From Alphaproteobacteria bacterium (lineage in GTDB: Bacteria; Pseudomonadota; Alphaproteobacteria; UBA2966), in assembly GCA_021296255.1 (NCBI GenBank), contig JAGWAU010000030.1, positions 1 through 36,855 of the forward strand: a stretch of DNA of 36,855 nucleotides, written 5' to 3'. A program made the translations under genes and the position numbers. Numbering within the stretch: the first letter of the stretch is position 1; the number at the start of each line of letters is the position of its first letter. Below the pieces are notes generated by a model. That model saw only the letters and a program-made list of their open reading frames with translations. It searched no databases and was not told the origin of the DNA. This document shows, piece by piece, positions 24,420 through 32,992 of the stretch.

Positions 24420-25493
24420 TCAAGCGAGGAGTCGCGGGGAGAAGCCCGCGGGCCGATCGTCATCCCGGCGGTCTGGATAGAACTGTTCGCAATAGCGCCG
24501 ATACCTCCCGATTTCGCCGTCGGAGCCACTCAGACGGGGACGGGGTCGATACCGCTTCCGGCTCCATATCACGACATCCTGCAACACGTCCCGCTTTTGC
24601 GCGGCCATGGTGATTTTCCTCATGATCGTGGTGCGCAGGCACGGAGGAAGGAATCGCATACCGACGATGAGTCGTTTCGGTGCGCGGATTTCCCGCACCT
24701 GCCCGACCAGCACCATTTCGATGAGCGTACCGTCCACGGGCGTTGCGAGCACCCACAGGCGTGTTTCCATGTCGAAAAAACGTTCGTGAACCTCGACGAA
24801 CGAATAGCCCAGCCCGTACACATGGGTCACGGCGGAGACATCGTACGCAAAGCTGGCGATTCCGGCGATGGTCTGGGTTCGCTTGAAATCGAAACAACTT
24901 CTCAGATAGACGCCGTCCACCGACATGGTTCCCACCCGGTCCACGCTGCCGTAGCCGTGCACGTACCGCAGGTGCGCGAGGTCCACGGCGTTCTCGGTCG
25001 TTTCCTGGGGATGGCCGGGGAACCGGACCGTCCAGAATTCCATTTCGCCCCAGTCGGCCCCGCCCGGCGGATCTTCGGGAAGGTTCCATTGCGGAGGCCG
25101 CCCGCCGCTTCCCCACCAAGCGAAAACCAAGCCGAGAATTTCCCGTGTCTGGAACACCTTCAGTCTGGCCGCTCGGGGTGCCGGGGCAAAGGGCGTGGCG
25201 ACGCATTGGCCGGTTGCATCGTATTCGAAACCGTGGAACGGGCAGACCAGGTGGCCGTTGCGTACCTTCCCCCCCGCTTCCGGGCCCAGCTCGGCACCCA
25301 GATGCGCACATACCGCCTCTGCCACGCAGATGCGCCCCTCTTCGTCGCACCAGGCGACGACTTGCCGACCCAGCCAGCATTTCTGGATCAGCTTCCGCTT
25401 CGATATCGCTTGACGACTGGCGACGAAATACCAGCCTTCGGGAAACGGAGAAAGCGAGGAGAGGTCGTCACGCTCGCTTTGACTTGCCTGCAT
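24420..25493 (-). CDS. Rieske [2Fe-2S] non-haem iron oxygenase, KshA/DAF-36-like
   Basis: A 357-residue oxygenase subunit. The Rieske cluster ligands are C62xH64 (VCAHLG) and C84x2H87 (CPFHG). The mononuclear iron site is in ENAVDLAHLRYVHGY, with Asn167, Asp171, His174 and His179. This helix and the following HVYGLGYSFVE segment look more like the sterol/steroid group (3-ketosteroid 9-alpha-hydroxylase, cholesterol 7-desaturase) than ring-hydroxylating dioxygenases, so a sterol or terpenoid substrate is plausible but unproven. The ATG at 25493 is where family homology begins; the open frame extends about 120 codons further with unrelated sequence. No reductase gene is adjacent. It faces the adaptor gene tail to tail with two bases between. 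Confidence 0.88.
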   Translation of the reverse strand: MQASQSERDDLSSLSPFPEGWYFVASRQAISKRKLIQKCWLGRQVVAWCDEEGRICVAEAVCAHLGAELGPEAGGKVRNGHLVCPFHGFEYDATGQCVATPFAPAPRAARLKVFQTREILGLVFAWWGSGGRPPQWNLPEDPPGGADWGEMEFWTVRFPGHPQETTENAVDLAHLRYVHGYGSVDRVGTMSVDGVYLRSCFDFKRTQTIAGIASFAYDVSAVTHVYGLGYSFVEVHERFFDMETRLWVLATPVDGTLIEMVLVGQVREIRAPKRLIVGMRFLPPCLRTTIMRKITMAAQKRDVLQDVVIWSRKRYRPRPRLSGSDGEIGRYRRYCEQFYPDRRDDDRPAGFSPRLLA

Positions 25494-25622
25494 TTCTCGC
25501 CGGCATCCCTTGTTCTGACGGCCACGAGTCCGCCCGGGTCGGGCAGTCGACGCGAAAGTACCAGAATGCTGCTGTTCGCGGTATCGGGAGATGCAGGAAG
25601 CGGTGCTCCGCCGGGGGCTGAC

Positions 25623-25835
25623 GTGAAGCACATTCCGGTCCTGCTCGTGATCATGCTGGTGCTGGCCGCCTGCGCGCGCCGCGACGACCCGCCGCCCGAA
25701 AGCTTTCTTCAGCTCGAAAGGAATACGGAGTTCGACGGCGCGAACCTGCGGGCGTTCGGAACGTTGGACGAGGCCCGTCGGGTCGCAAAGGAAGCGCTTG
25801 AAGTCAATGCCGAGGCCCAAAGTGGACAAAGATAA
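25623..25835 (+). CDS. Putative small lipoprotein, 70 aa
   Basis: A GTG start at 25623 with a G-rich GGGGG run about five bases upstream. The protein opens with a Lys, a hydrophobic core and a good lipobox LAAC, giving an acylated Cys at residue 17, followed by charged ARRDDPPPESF and a mixed C-terminal helix (DEARRVAKEALEVNAEA). It resembles small entericidin-like or unknown outer-membrane lipoproteins; no family assigned. It diverges from the Rieske gene with a 129 bp gap, so they may share a regulatory region. The larger open frame upstream is a shadow of the Rieske gene. Confidence 0.6.
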   Translation: MKHIPVLLVIMLVLAACARRDDPPPESFLQLERNTEFDGANLRAFGTLDEARRVAKEALEVNAEAQSGQR

Positions 25836-26399
25836 CCTGCCACGGCCTGTCGGAATGATCACGGTGAGTAGTCCGCGATCCGTTCAAAAAACGACCCAGA
25901 CTGTGTGAAAATCCAAACCTCTCCCCCAATTAGTAGAAATATTCACGCCCGGCGGATCGCGCAGAATGACTGGCCGCCTCAAGGTCATTGAGGGCGACAA
26001 AGGACGGGAGCAGCGCGACCGGGCCTGACGGCTCGCCCTGCGGGCAACTGGTCGCGCGGCCCCACCTTATCCCCGTGACACGGCCGCTCTCCAGAAAACA
26101 GGGTTTTTTGGAAGGTCGGCGGGCGTGTCCGCGAACTAGCCGCTAGCCATCCGGCGTGGACGACCTCCCTTGCGGCCATTGGCCCTTGCGGCCGCGGTCT
26201 TGGCGGCCGGCCGTCCTTGTCCCAATTGTCCGGCGTCGTCGCCTTGCGATAGAGGTAGCGGAGCCAGCCCCTTGAGCGATCCGACGTTGCCGGGTGGAGG
26301 CGTCCAGCTCAGCATTTTTGCAGCGCCGACAACGGTCCATGTGGCACGATAGCGCCGGTATCGTCCTCACTCCCATTCCTTCGAGAGGCAACACCCGAC
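25836..26399. other. Low-information intergenic stretch with a possible gene remnant
   Basis: About 560 bp without a secure gene. A stem of nine pairs with one wobble (CCAGAAAAC/GTTTTTTGG) lies near 26094-26114 and could terminate leftward transcription. A 59-codon minus-strand frame (listed separately) may be a gene remnant. Nothing else stands out. Confidence 0.4.
26136..26315 (-). CDS. Possible small protein or gene remnant, 59 aa
   Basis: A minus-strand frame ending in AAARANGRKGGRPRRMASG. The RANGRKGGRPR motif is typical of DNA-related small proteins and the termini of some phage or integrase-like proteins. The N-terminal part is Pro/Leu-rich and unremarkable, and no ribosome binding site is visible. 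I cannot assign a function; it is most likely a remnant. Confidence 0.2.
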   Translation of the reverse strand: MLSWTPPPGNVGSLKGLAPLPLSQGDDAGQLGQGRPAAKTAAARANGRKGGRPRRMASG

Positions 26400-26843
26400 A
26401 TGGAACAAGCACCCTACATCACCCTCGATCAGTGTCAGGCCGCCATGGCCGCCATGCTCGAAGCCGCGCGGAAGAAGCCCGAGCATCCCGTGGCCATGGC
26501 CATCGTCGACGACGGCGGCGTTCTGCTTGCCTACCAGCAGATGGACCGGTTGCGCATGTTCACCCGCACCCACGCCATCCGCAAGGCCTACACGGCGGCG
26601 GTCACCGGCATGAACAGCGGTGCGCACGGCGAGTGGATGGCCGAACGCGGGCTCACCGTTCGGGAGCTCGGCGGCGATCTTCAACTCACCCCGGGCTTCG
26701 GCGGCGTGGTGGTGCGCTCGAGCATCCATGATCCGGACGATTTCCACACCAATGTCATGGGCGGGATCGGCGTTGGCGGTTACCTTTCCGGCAAGGAGGA
26801 CGAGGAGCTCGCCCTGATCGGGCTCAAGGCGATGAACGCATAG
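26400..26843 (+). CDS. GlcG/HbpS family (DUF336) protein
   Basis: A 147-residue protein of the HbpS-like/GlcG family, small proteins of which some bind haem or corrinoids and others are linked to diol or glycolate metabolism. Signatures seen: ITLDQCQAAMAAMLEAARKK, then PVAMAIVDDGGVLLAYQQMD, RTHAIRKAYTAAVTGMNS, and GGIGVGGYLSGKEDEELALIGL. The ATG is at 26400. It stands alone on the plus strand 245 bp before the amidohydrolase. No signal peptide, so probably cytosolic. Confidence 0.88.
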   Translation: MEQAPYITLDQCQAAMAAMLEAARKKPEHPVAMAIVDDGGVLLAYQQMDRLRMFTRTHAIRKAYTAAVTGMNSGAHGEWMAERGLTVRELGGDLQLTPGFGGVVVRSSIHDPDDFHTNVMGGIGVGGYLSGKEDEELALIGLKAMNA

Positions 26844-27087
26844 CCGGTGCGACGGGTTCGCCGCGGAGTCCAAACAGCCAGTTGAAGCGTAAAGACCTAT
26901 CGGGAATCTGCCGGAAATTCGCACCCCCCATACATCATGCGAATTGCGCGAATTGCCTCGATTGTTAACGGGCCGCGAGCCGCGCTATGTTTGGCGGAGG
27001 GACCGCCGGGCGGGTAGCGTGGAGGCAGACCTCGCCGGCTGGCGCTTCGGCGGCCCCGACGCACTCCATCAGGGAGGTGATGGGATC

Positions 27088-28557
27088 ATGTCATCAGGTT
27101 TGAGTGCCGCGGAGATCCGCGGGAAATTCGATCATCCGGTCATCGACGCGGACGGGCATATCGTCGAAATCGCCCCGGTCTACGAGGAATACATTGCCAA
27201 GGCGGCCGGGCCCGAGGTCCGTGACCGCGCGGTCGACAGCATGAAGGGGCCCCTCCGCCTCTGGTATGACCTGAGCGAGGAGGAGCGCCTCCAGCGCCAT
27301 CTCACCCGCCCGCCGTTCTGGGTGCATCCGGCGTCCAATAGCTACGATCTGGCCACCGCCGTGCTGCCGAACCTCATGCGGGCGCGCATGGACGAGATCG
27401 GCGTCGACCTCAGCATCGTCTACCCGACCTTCGGGCTGCAGGTGCCCCGCATCCCGGACGACGAGATCCGCCGCGCCATGTGCCGGGCGCTGAACCTCAT
27501 GCATCACGAGCTGTTCTCGGATCACGCCGACCGCCTGATCCCGGCGGCGACGATCCCGATGCAGACCCCCGACGAGGCGCTCGACGAGATCAGGTACGCC
27601 TGCGACGAGCTCGGCTACAAGGTGGTCATGCTCCAGGGCATAGTCCGCCGGCCGTTCCTCGGCCAGGACGGCAAGCCCGTGCCCGGCAACCCGGTGTGGA
27701 TCGACCCCCTGGGCATCGACAGCCTCTACGACTACGACCCGCTGTGGCAGGCGCTGGTCGACCGGGGCATCCCGGCGAACATGCACACGGGCGCCATGAG
27801 CGTCGGCATGCGCGCCTCGCCGAGCAACTACGTCTACAACCACATCGGTCACTTCGCCTCGGCGCACGAGGCCTGCTGCAAGGCCCTGCTGCTCGGCGGC
27901 GTGACCCGGCGGTTTCCGGACCTGGCCTTCGGATTCCTGGAGGGCGGCGTGGGTTGGGCGACGACGCTCTACGGCGACCTCATCGCCCATTGGGAGAAGC
28001 GTAACGGCAACGCCATCCAGGACCTGAATCCGAAGACCATCGATTTCGCGCGCTTCCGCGAACTCTGCGACGAGTATGCCGCGCCGGACCATCGCGCCGC
28101 GCTGGAACCCTTCACCGAGAACTGCCACTGGTTCTTCGCCGCCGACCTCGAGCAGGCGCCCGAGGCCGAGGACGAATGGGCCAAGAGCGGCATCCGCACC
28201 GACGAGGACTTCGCCAGGATCTTCTCCCGTAATTTCTATTTCGGCTGCGAGGCCGACGACCGGGCCGTCGCCGGCGCCTTCAACACCAAGGCCAATCCGT
28301 TCGGCGCCCGCCTCAACGCGCTGTTCAGCTCCGACATCGGCCACTGGGACGTGCCCGACATCGCCGGCGTGCTGGCCGAGGCCTACGAGCTGGTCGACGA
28401 CGAGTTGATCGACGAAGCTGATTTCCGGGACTTCGTGTTCACGAACACGGTCCGCCTGCAGACCCTGAACCGGCCTGACTTCTTCGAGGGCACCGCCGTC
28501 GAGGATGCGGTGAACGAGTTCCTGGCGGCGGAGTCCCGGGCTCAGGCCGCGGAATAG
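27088..28557 (+). CDS. Amidohydrolase family 2 (ACMSD-like) metal-dependent hydrolase
   Basis: A 489-residue TIM-barrel hydrolase of the amidohydrolase-related family, often decarboxylases or hydrolases of aromatic intermediates. The N-terminal metal motif appears as Asp20-Ala-Asp22-Gly-His24 instead of HxH, His233 follows in NMHTG, and the late aspartate is Asp416 in SSDIGHWD. The ATG at 27088 was chosen because AGGGAGGTGA at 27071-27080 is optimally placed, and the extra upstream codons encode Arg/Gly-rich sequence unlike the family. It is followed 35 bp later by the zeta-like GST gene, so these two may be co-transcribed, perhaps in aromatic degradation. Substrate not known. Confidence 0.9.
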   Translation: MSSGLSAAEIRGKFDHPVIDADGHIVEIAPVYEEYIAKAAGPEVRDRAVDSMKGPLRLWYDLSEEERLQRHLTRPPFWVHPASNSYDLATAVLPNLMRARMDEIGVDLSIVYPTFGLQVPRIPDDEIRRAMCRALNLMHHELFSDHADRLIPAATIPMQTPDEALDEIRYACDELGYKVVMLQGIVRRPFLGQDGKPVPGNPVWIDPLGIDSLYDYDPLWQALVDRGIPANMHTGAMSVGMRASPSNYVYNHIGHFASAHEACCKALLLGGVTRRFPDLAFGFLEGGVGWATTLYGDLIAHWEKRNGNAIQDLNPKTIDFARFRELCDEYAAPDHRAALEPFTENCHWFFAADLEQAPEAEDEWAKSGIRTDEDFARIFSRNFYFGCEADDRAVAGAFNTKANPFGARLNALFSSDIGHWDVPDIAGVLAEAYELVDDELIDEADFRDFVFTNTVRLQTLNRPDFFEGTAVEDAVNEFLAAESRAQAAE

Positions 28558-28592
28558 AGCCGACGGTCGACTCGTCCCGATCCGACAGGGCC

Positions 28593-29237
28593 ATGAAGCT
28601 CTACAACACGTACATCTCGTCCGCGAGCTACCGCGTCCGCATCGCCCTGAACCTCAAGGGGTTGGAATACGAGTTCGTCAGCGTGAACCCGTTCAAGGGC
28701 GACAACCTCAAACCCGAGTATCTGGCGGTGAACCCGCAAGGGGTGGTGCCGACCCTGGTCGACGGCCGTCGCACGTTGACCCAGAGCCTGGCGATCATCG
28801 AGTACCTCGAGGAGACCCGCCCCGATCCGCCGCTGCTGCCGGCGGACCCGCTGGAGCGGGCCCGGGTGCGGGCGTTGGCGCTCGTGCCCGCCTGCGAGAT
28901 GCATCCCATCAACACGCCCCGCGTCCGGAAGCATCTCGCCAACGATCTCGGCCTCGACCAGGAGACGTCGATCGCCTGGGGCGGCCACTGGAACGGACTG
29001 GGATTCGGCACCCTGGAGGCGCTGCTCAACGACAGTCCACACACCGGCACGTTCTGTCACGGCGACAGACCGACCCTGGCCGACCTCTGTCTCGTGCCGC
29101 AACTCTTCGTCGCGCGGGTCGTGCAGACTGACGTCTCGTCCTATCCGACGCTGCTCAGGATCGAGGAGGCCTGCCTGGCGTTGCCCGAGTTTCGGGCCGC
29201 CATGCCCGAGAACCAGCCGGATTCACCTTCCTCCTGA
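28593..29237 (+). CDS. Maleylacetoacetate isomerase-like (zeta-class) glutathione transferase
   Basis: A 214-residue GST whose motif SSASYRVRIALNLKG at residues 9-23 corresponds to the zeta-class SSCSxRVR, but with Ala in place of the active-site cysteine. LAVNPQGVVPTLVDG and ADLCLVPQLFVAR agree with MaiA, the tyrosine/homogentisate-pathway isomerase. Homogentisate dioxygenase and fumarylacetoacetase genes are not nearby, so it may serve another cis-trans isomerisation. The cysteine is not absolutely required in some homologues, so activity is possible. It lies 35 bp after the amidohydrolase gene. Confidence 0.85.
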   Translation: MKLYNTYISSASYRVRIALNLKGLEYEFVSVNPFKGDNLKPEYLAVNPQGVVPTLVDGRRTLTQSLAIIEYLEETRPDPPLLPADPLERARVRALALVPACEMHPINTPRVRKHLANDLGLDQETSIAWGGHWNGLGFGTLEALLNDSPHTGTFCHGDRPTLADLCLVPQLFVARVVQTDVSSYPTLLRIEEACLALPEFRAAMPENQPDSPSS

Positions 29238-29424
29238 CCCCCGCTTTTGCCTCAAGGTCTGCGTCTCGCGTCTATCCGAAGGAGGCCGGACGGGAAGAAC
29301 GGGGCTGACAAATCGCTTTTCCCGCTGGCGGCGCTGAATGGCGTAACACGTTGGTCACAGTGGCCGCGCATTCTGTATGGTCCCCCGGTCGGCAAACAAG
29401 GGGTTCGTCGGGAGGCGCGGTCGA

Positions 29425-30495
29425 ATGGCAACTCGCATCGGTATCAACGGCATGGGCCGCATCGGCCGCCTGGTGCTTCGCGCCATCCTGGGAGGAGTGC
29501 GGGACTACACGCTGCCCGGCTCCGAGCCCTTGGAGGTCGTGCACCTGAACGAGATCGCCGGCAACGCCGCGACGACCGCCCATCTACTGGAGTTCGACAG
29601 CGTCCACGGCCGCTGGCGCGAACGCATCGCGTCGTCGGACCGGTCCGTCACCGTCGGCGGCGTCGAGATCGGACACTCGTCCGAAGCCGCGCCGGGCGGC
29701 GTCGACTGGGGTGCGCTGGGAATCGAAGTGGTCCTCGAGTGCACGGGCAAATTCCGCACGCCCGTTTTGCTGGCACCCTATTTCGAGAGGGGCGTGAGCA
29801 AGGTGATAGTGGCCGCGCCGGTAAAGGAAGGCGCCCTGAACATCGTCATGGGGGTCAACGATCACCTCTACGACCCCGATCGGCACGACATCCTCACCGC
29901 CGCATCCTGTACGACCAACTGCCTGGCACCGGTGGTCAAGGTGATCCACGAAACCCTCGGCATCCGCCACGGCGTCATCACCACAATCCACGATGTAACC
30001 AATACGCAGGTCGTCATCGATGCCCCGCACAAGGACTTGCGCCGGGCCCGATCGTCGCTGTCGTCGCTCATTCCGACGACCACGGGTTCGGCCACGGCGA
30101 TCGGCCTCATCTATCCCGAGCTCCAGGGCAAGCTGAACGGAATCGCCGTACGGGTGCCGCTTCTGAACGCCTCGCTGACCGATTGCGTGTTCGAGGTGTC
30201 GACCCCGACCGCCGTCGACGAGGTGAACGGCCGGTTGCGCGAGGCGGCCGGCGGACCCCTCTCCGGTATTCTGGGGTTCGAGGATCGGCCCCTGGTCTCG
30301 GCCGATTTCGTGGACGACGTCCGGTCATCGATCGTCGACGGGCCGGCGACGATGGTGGTGGACGACACACAGGTGAAAATATTGTCCTGGTACGACAACG
30401 AGATGGGCTACGCCTGCCGCATGGCCGAGCTGGCCGTGAAGGCCGCGGGCGGCCTCGCGGCGTCCGCAAGCCCGACGGCGGCGGCCGCGCAATGA
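29425..30495 (+). CDS. ArsJ-associated glyceraldehyde-3-phosphate dehydrogenase
   Basis: A 356-residue GAPDH-family enzyme. NAD-binding [10 protein letters not shown] is at residues 6-15, the catalytic Cys162 in [12 protein letters not shown], His189 in TTIHDVTN, and [15 protein letters not shown] near the end. Placed directly before arsJ, it matches the arsenate module in which GAPDH adds arsenate to glyceraldehyde-3-phosphate, giving 1-arseno-3-phosphoglycerate for export. GGGAGG nine bases before ATG 29425 supports this start. The stop overlaps the arsJ start (ATGA), so translation is coupled. It could still take part in glycolysis. No arsR or other ars gene is seen in the window. Confidence 0.92.
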   Translation: MATRIGINGMGRIGRLVLRAILGGVRDYTLPGSEPLEVVHLNEIAGNAATTAHLLEFDSVHGRWRERIASSDRSVTVGGVEIGHSSEAAPGGVDWGALGIEVVLECTGKFRTPVLLAPYFERGVSKVIVAAPVKEGALNIVMGVNDHLYDPDRHDILTAASCTTNCLAPVVKVIHETLGIRHGVITTIHDVTNTQVVIDAPHKDLRRARSSLSSLIPTTTGSATAIGLIYPELQGKLNGIAVRVPLLNASLTDCVFEVSTPTAVDEVNGRLREAAGGPLSGILGFEDRPLVSADFVDDVRSSIVDGPATMVVDDTQVKILSWYDNEMGYACRMAELAVKAAGGLAASASPTAAAAQ

Positions 30496-31748
30496 CGGAT
30501 CTGCGCAACTACGCGGTGGTGACCGCGGCCTATTGGACGTTCACGCTATCCGACGGCGCGTTGCGCATGCTCGTGCTGCTTCACTTCTACACGCTCGGAT
30601 TCACACCCTTTCAGCTCGCCTTCTTGTTCCTGCTCTACGAGTTCTTCGGCGTCGTCACCAACCTGCTCGGCGGCTGGGTCGGTTCGCGGATCGGCATCAA
30701 GATCACGCTTTGCGCCGGGCTCGCCCTGCAGGTCTTGGCGCTGCTCATGCTCTCGGGTCTCGATGACCGCTGGGCATTGTTGCTCTCCATCGCCTACGTC
30801 GTGGTGGCGCAGGGACTCTCGGGCGTCGCCAAGGATCTCACCAAGATGAGCTCCAAGAGCGTCATCAAGCTGGTTGTGCCCGAGGATGCCCATGGCGCGC
30901 TGTTCAAGTGGGTGGCGCTGCTCACCGGTTCGAAGAACGCCCTCAAGGGCGTCGGCTTCTTTCTCGGGGGTCTGCTCCTCGGGACCCTCGGCTTCGTCGC
31001 TGCGCTCTGGGCGATGGCGACCGTTCTGGGGCTGGCGCTGGCCTTTACGGCGGGCATGCTGCCGGGGACCCTGGGCCAAGCCAAGGAGAAGGAGAAGTTC
31101 AGCCGAATCTTCTCCAAGACCCCGGAGATCAATCTGCTGTCGGGGGCGCGATTCTTTCTGTTCGGTGCCCGGGACGTGTGGTTCGTCGTCGGGGTCCCGA
31201 TCTTTCTCTACGGAACGCTGAACTGGACCTTCACGCAGGTGGGGACGTTCCTCGCTGTGTGGGTCATCGGTTACGGCGTGGTTCAGGCGGCCGCGCCGGG
31301 GTTCGTGCGCCGGTCGGCAGACGGGCGGTCGGCCGAGACCCGGGCCGCGCGTCTGTGGGCGTTCGTGCTGGCGCTGGTCCCGATCGCGATGGTGCTGGTC
31401 CTGTCCCTGGAGGGCCGGGTCGGAGCCGCCTGGCTGGCGCCCGGGTGGACGATCATCGTCGGCCTGGGAGTTTTCGGGTTCGTCTTCGCCGTCAATTCCT
31501 CGGTGCACTCCTATCTGATCCTGGCGTACACCGAGTCGGACAAAGTCGCCCTCAACGTCGGTTTCTACTATATGGCCAACGCGGGCGGGCGGCTGGTCGG
31601 GACGTTGCTGTCGGGACTGACGTACCAGTTCGCGGGATTGACGGGATGCCTGCTGACGGCGTCCGCCATGGTGGCGCTGAGTTGGCTGATCGCGCTCGCC
31701 CTGCCCGCCGCATCCGCCGACGTCGACGCCGCGGTGCCCGTGGACTGA
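30492..31748 (+). CDS. arsJ: Organoarsenical efflux MFS transporter ArsJ
   Basis: A 418-residue inner-membrane transporter of the major facilitator type. The opening [21 protein letters not shown] and following [21 protein letters not shown] are characteristic of ArsJ, as is the conserved [10 protein letters not shown] segment. It exports 1-arseno-3-phosphoglycerate, which then breaks down to arsenate outside the cell. About twelve hydrophobic segments are visible. The start ATG overlaps the GAPDH stop by 4 bp, a strict operon arrangement. It is followed by about 185 bp before the persulfide dioxygenase gene. Confidence 0.93.
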   Translation: MTDLRNYAVVTAAYWTFTLSDGALRMLVLLHFYTLGFTPFQLAFLFLLYEFFGVVTNLLGGWVGSRIGIKITLCAGLALQVLALLMLSGLDDRWALLLSIAYVVVAQGLSGVAKDLTKMSSKSVIKLVVPEDAHGALFKWVALLTGSKNALKGVGFFLGGLLLGTLGFVAALWAMATVLGLALAFTAGMLPGTLGQAKEKEKFSRIFSKTPEINLLSGARFFLFGARDVWFVVGVPIFLYGTLNWTFTQVGTFLAVWVIGYGVVQAAAPGFVRRSADGRSAETRAARLWAFVLALVPIAMVLVLSLEGRVGAAWLAPGWTIIVGLGVFGFVFAVNSSVHSYLILAYTESDKVALNVGFYYMANAGGRLVGTLLSGLTYQFAGLTGCLLTASAMVALSWLIALALPAASADVDAAVPVD

Positions 31749-31933
31749 TCGCTCGATGGAATTCAGGCGCCGCCCAACGACCGAGTCCGCCCGCTCTCTT
31801 CAAACGGCCGCTTCCCCCGGGAATTGACCGCCGTTTCCGGGCGCTGAAACGCCTCGGCAACCCACGCTATTATTCCCGCTGACGCGCCGCGGGCATTGCG
31901 CTCTCCAGAGCGTCACCATGAGGGAGGAATTCG

Positions 31934-32971
31934 ATGATTTTCCGGCAGCTGTTCGATGCCACGTCGAGCACCTATACCTACATCCTGGCGAGCCGCCGGG
32001 GCGGCGAAGCCATGATCATCGATCCCGTCCTCGAACGGGTGGATCAGTACCTTCGCGTCCTCGACGAGCTCGGCTGCCGGCTCGTGAAAGCGGTGGACAC
32101 CCACGTGCACGCCGACCACATCACGGGCCTAGGCGCGCTGCGGGACAAAACCCGGTGCATCACGGTCATGGGGGACCAGAGCTCGGCCGACGTCGTGTCC
32201 ATGCGCGTTCGGGAAGGCGAAACCATCGACGTGGACGGGATCTCACTGGAGGTGTTGTACACCCCGGGTCACACGGACGATTCCTACAGCTTCGTTCTGG
32301 ACGATCGCGTCTTCACGGGAGACACGTTGCTCATCCGAGGCACGGGCCGCACCGACTTCCAGCACGGGGATCCCCGCGCCCAATACGATTCCATCTTCAA
32401 CAAGCTGCTGAAGTTTCCGGCCGAGACGCTGGTGTATCCCGCACACGACTACAAGGGAGAGACGGTCAGCACCATCGGCGAGGAGGCGGCTCACAATCCC
32501 CGCCTGCAGGTGTCTTCCATCGAGGAATACGTCGACATCATGAACGGATTGAACTTGGCCCACCCGAAGATGATCGACGTCGCGGTTCCGGCCAACCGGC
32601 AGATCGGCGCCCCACAGGAAGACGACGAGGACACGTCCTGGGCGCTGACCCCCGGGGACGCGATGACCCTGATCGCCAAGCCCGACACGTTGCTGGTCGA
32701 TCTCCGGGAGGACGTCGAGCGGACACGGGATGGTGTGATCCCCAATTCCGTCCGCGCGCCCTACAAGGCCCTCGACGACCTCGTCCGGCCCGGCGGCATG
32801 CTGCGTTACGAGACCGCCCAAGGCGGTAAGCGGATCGTCTTCTACTGCGCCTTCGGCGAGCGCTCGACGCTCGCCGTCAAGACCGCGCAAGAGGCCGGGC
32901 TCGACAACGTGTGCCATGTCGTCGGCGGCATCGATGCGTGGGCTTCCGCGGGCGGAACGCTCGAACGCTGA
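31934..32971 (+). CDS. Persulfide dioxygenase (ETHE1-type MBL fold) fused to rhodanese
   Basis: A 345-residue two-domain protein. The N-terminal metallo-beta-lactamase fold has THVHADHITG (His57, His59, Asp61, His62), His113 in YTPGHTD, Asp130 in TGDTLLI and His171 in YPAHDYKG; in ETHE1 two histidines and one aspartate hold a single Fe(II). The C-terminal rhodanese domain has Cys305 in YCAFGERS. The fused enzyme class oxidises glutathione persulfide to sulfite and transfers sulfane sulfur, i.e. sulfide detoxification. AGGGAGGA at 31920-31927 precedes ATG 31934. It lies after arsJ but has its own spacing. Its tail is 21 bp from the convergent amidotransferase. Confidence 0.92.
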   Translation: MIFRQLFDATSSTYTYILASRRGGEAMIIDPVLERVDQYLRVLDELGCRLVKAVDTHVHADHITGLGALRDKTRCITVMGDQSSADVVSMRVREGETIDVDGISLEVLYTPGHTDDSYSFVLDDRVFTGDTLLIRGTGRTDFQHGDPRAQYDSIFNKLLKFPAETLVYPAHDYKGETVSTIGEEAAHNPRLQVSSIEEYVDIMNGLNLAHPKMIDVAVPANRQIGAPQEDDEDTSWALTPGDAMTLIAKPDTLLVDLREDVERTRDGVIPNSVRAPYKALDDLVRPGGMLRYETAQGGKRIVFYCAFGERSTLAVKTAQEAGLDNVCHVVGGIDAWASAGGTLER

Positions 32972-32992
32972 CCGACCGCCGTGGGAAGCGGA

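Noticed and set aside
24414..25622. Long plus-strand frame opposite the Rieske oxygenase
   Set aside because: Shadow; only its last 71 codons (lipoprotein) have independent support.
26939..26956. Tandem nine-base repeat GCGAATTGC
   Set aside because: Only two copies and no gene-linked meaning seen; the core differs from the iron boxes.
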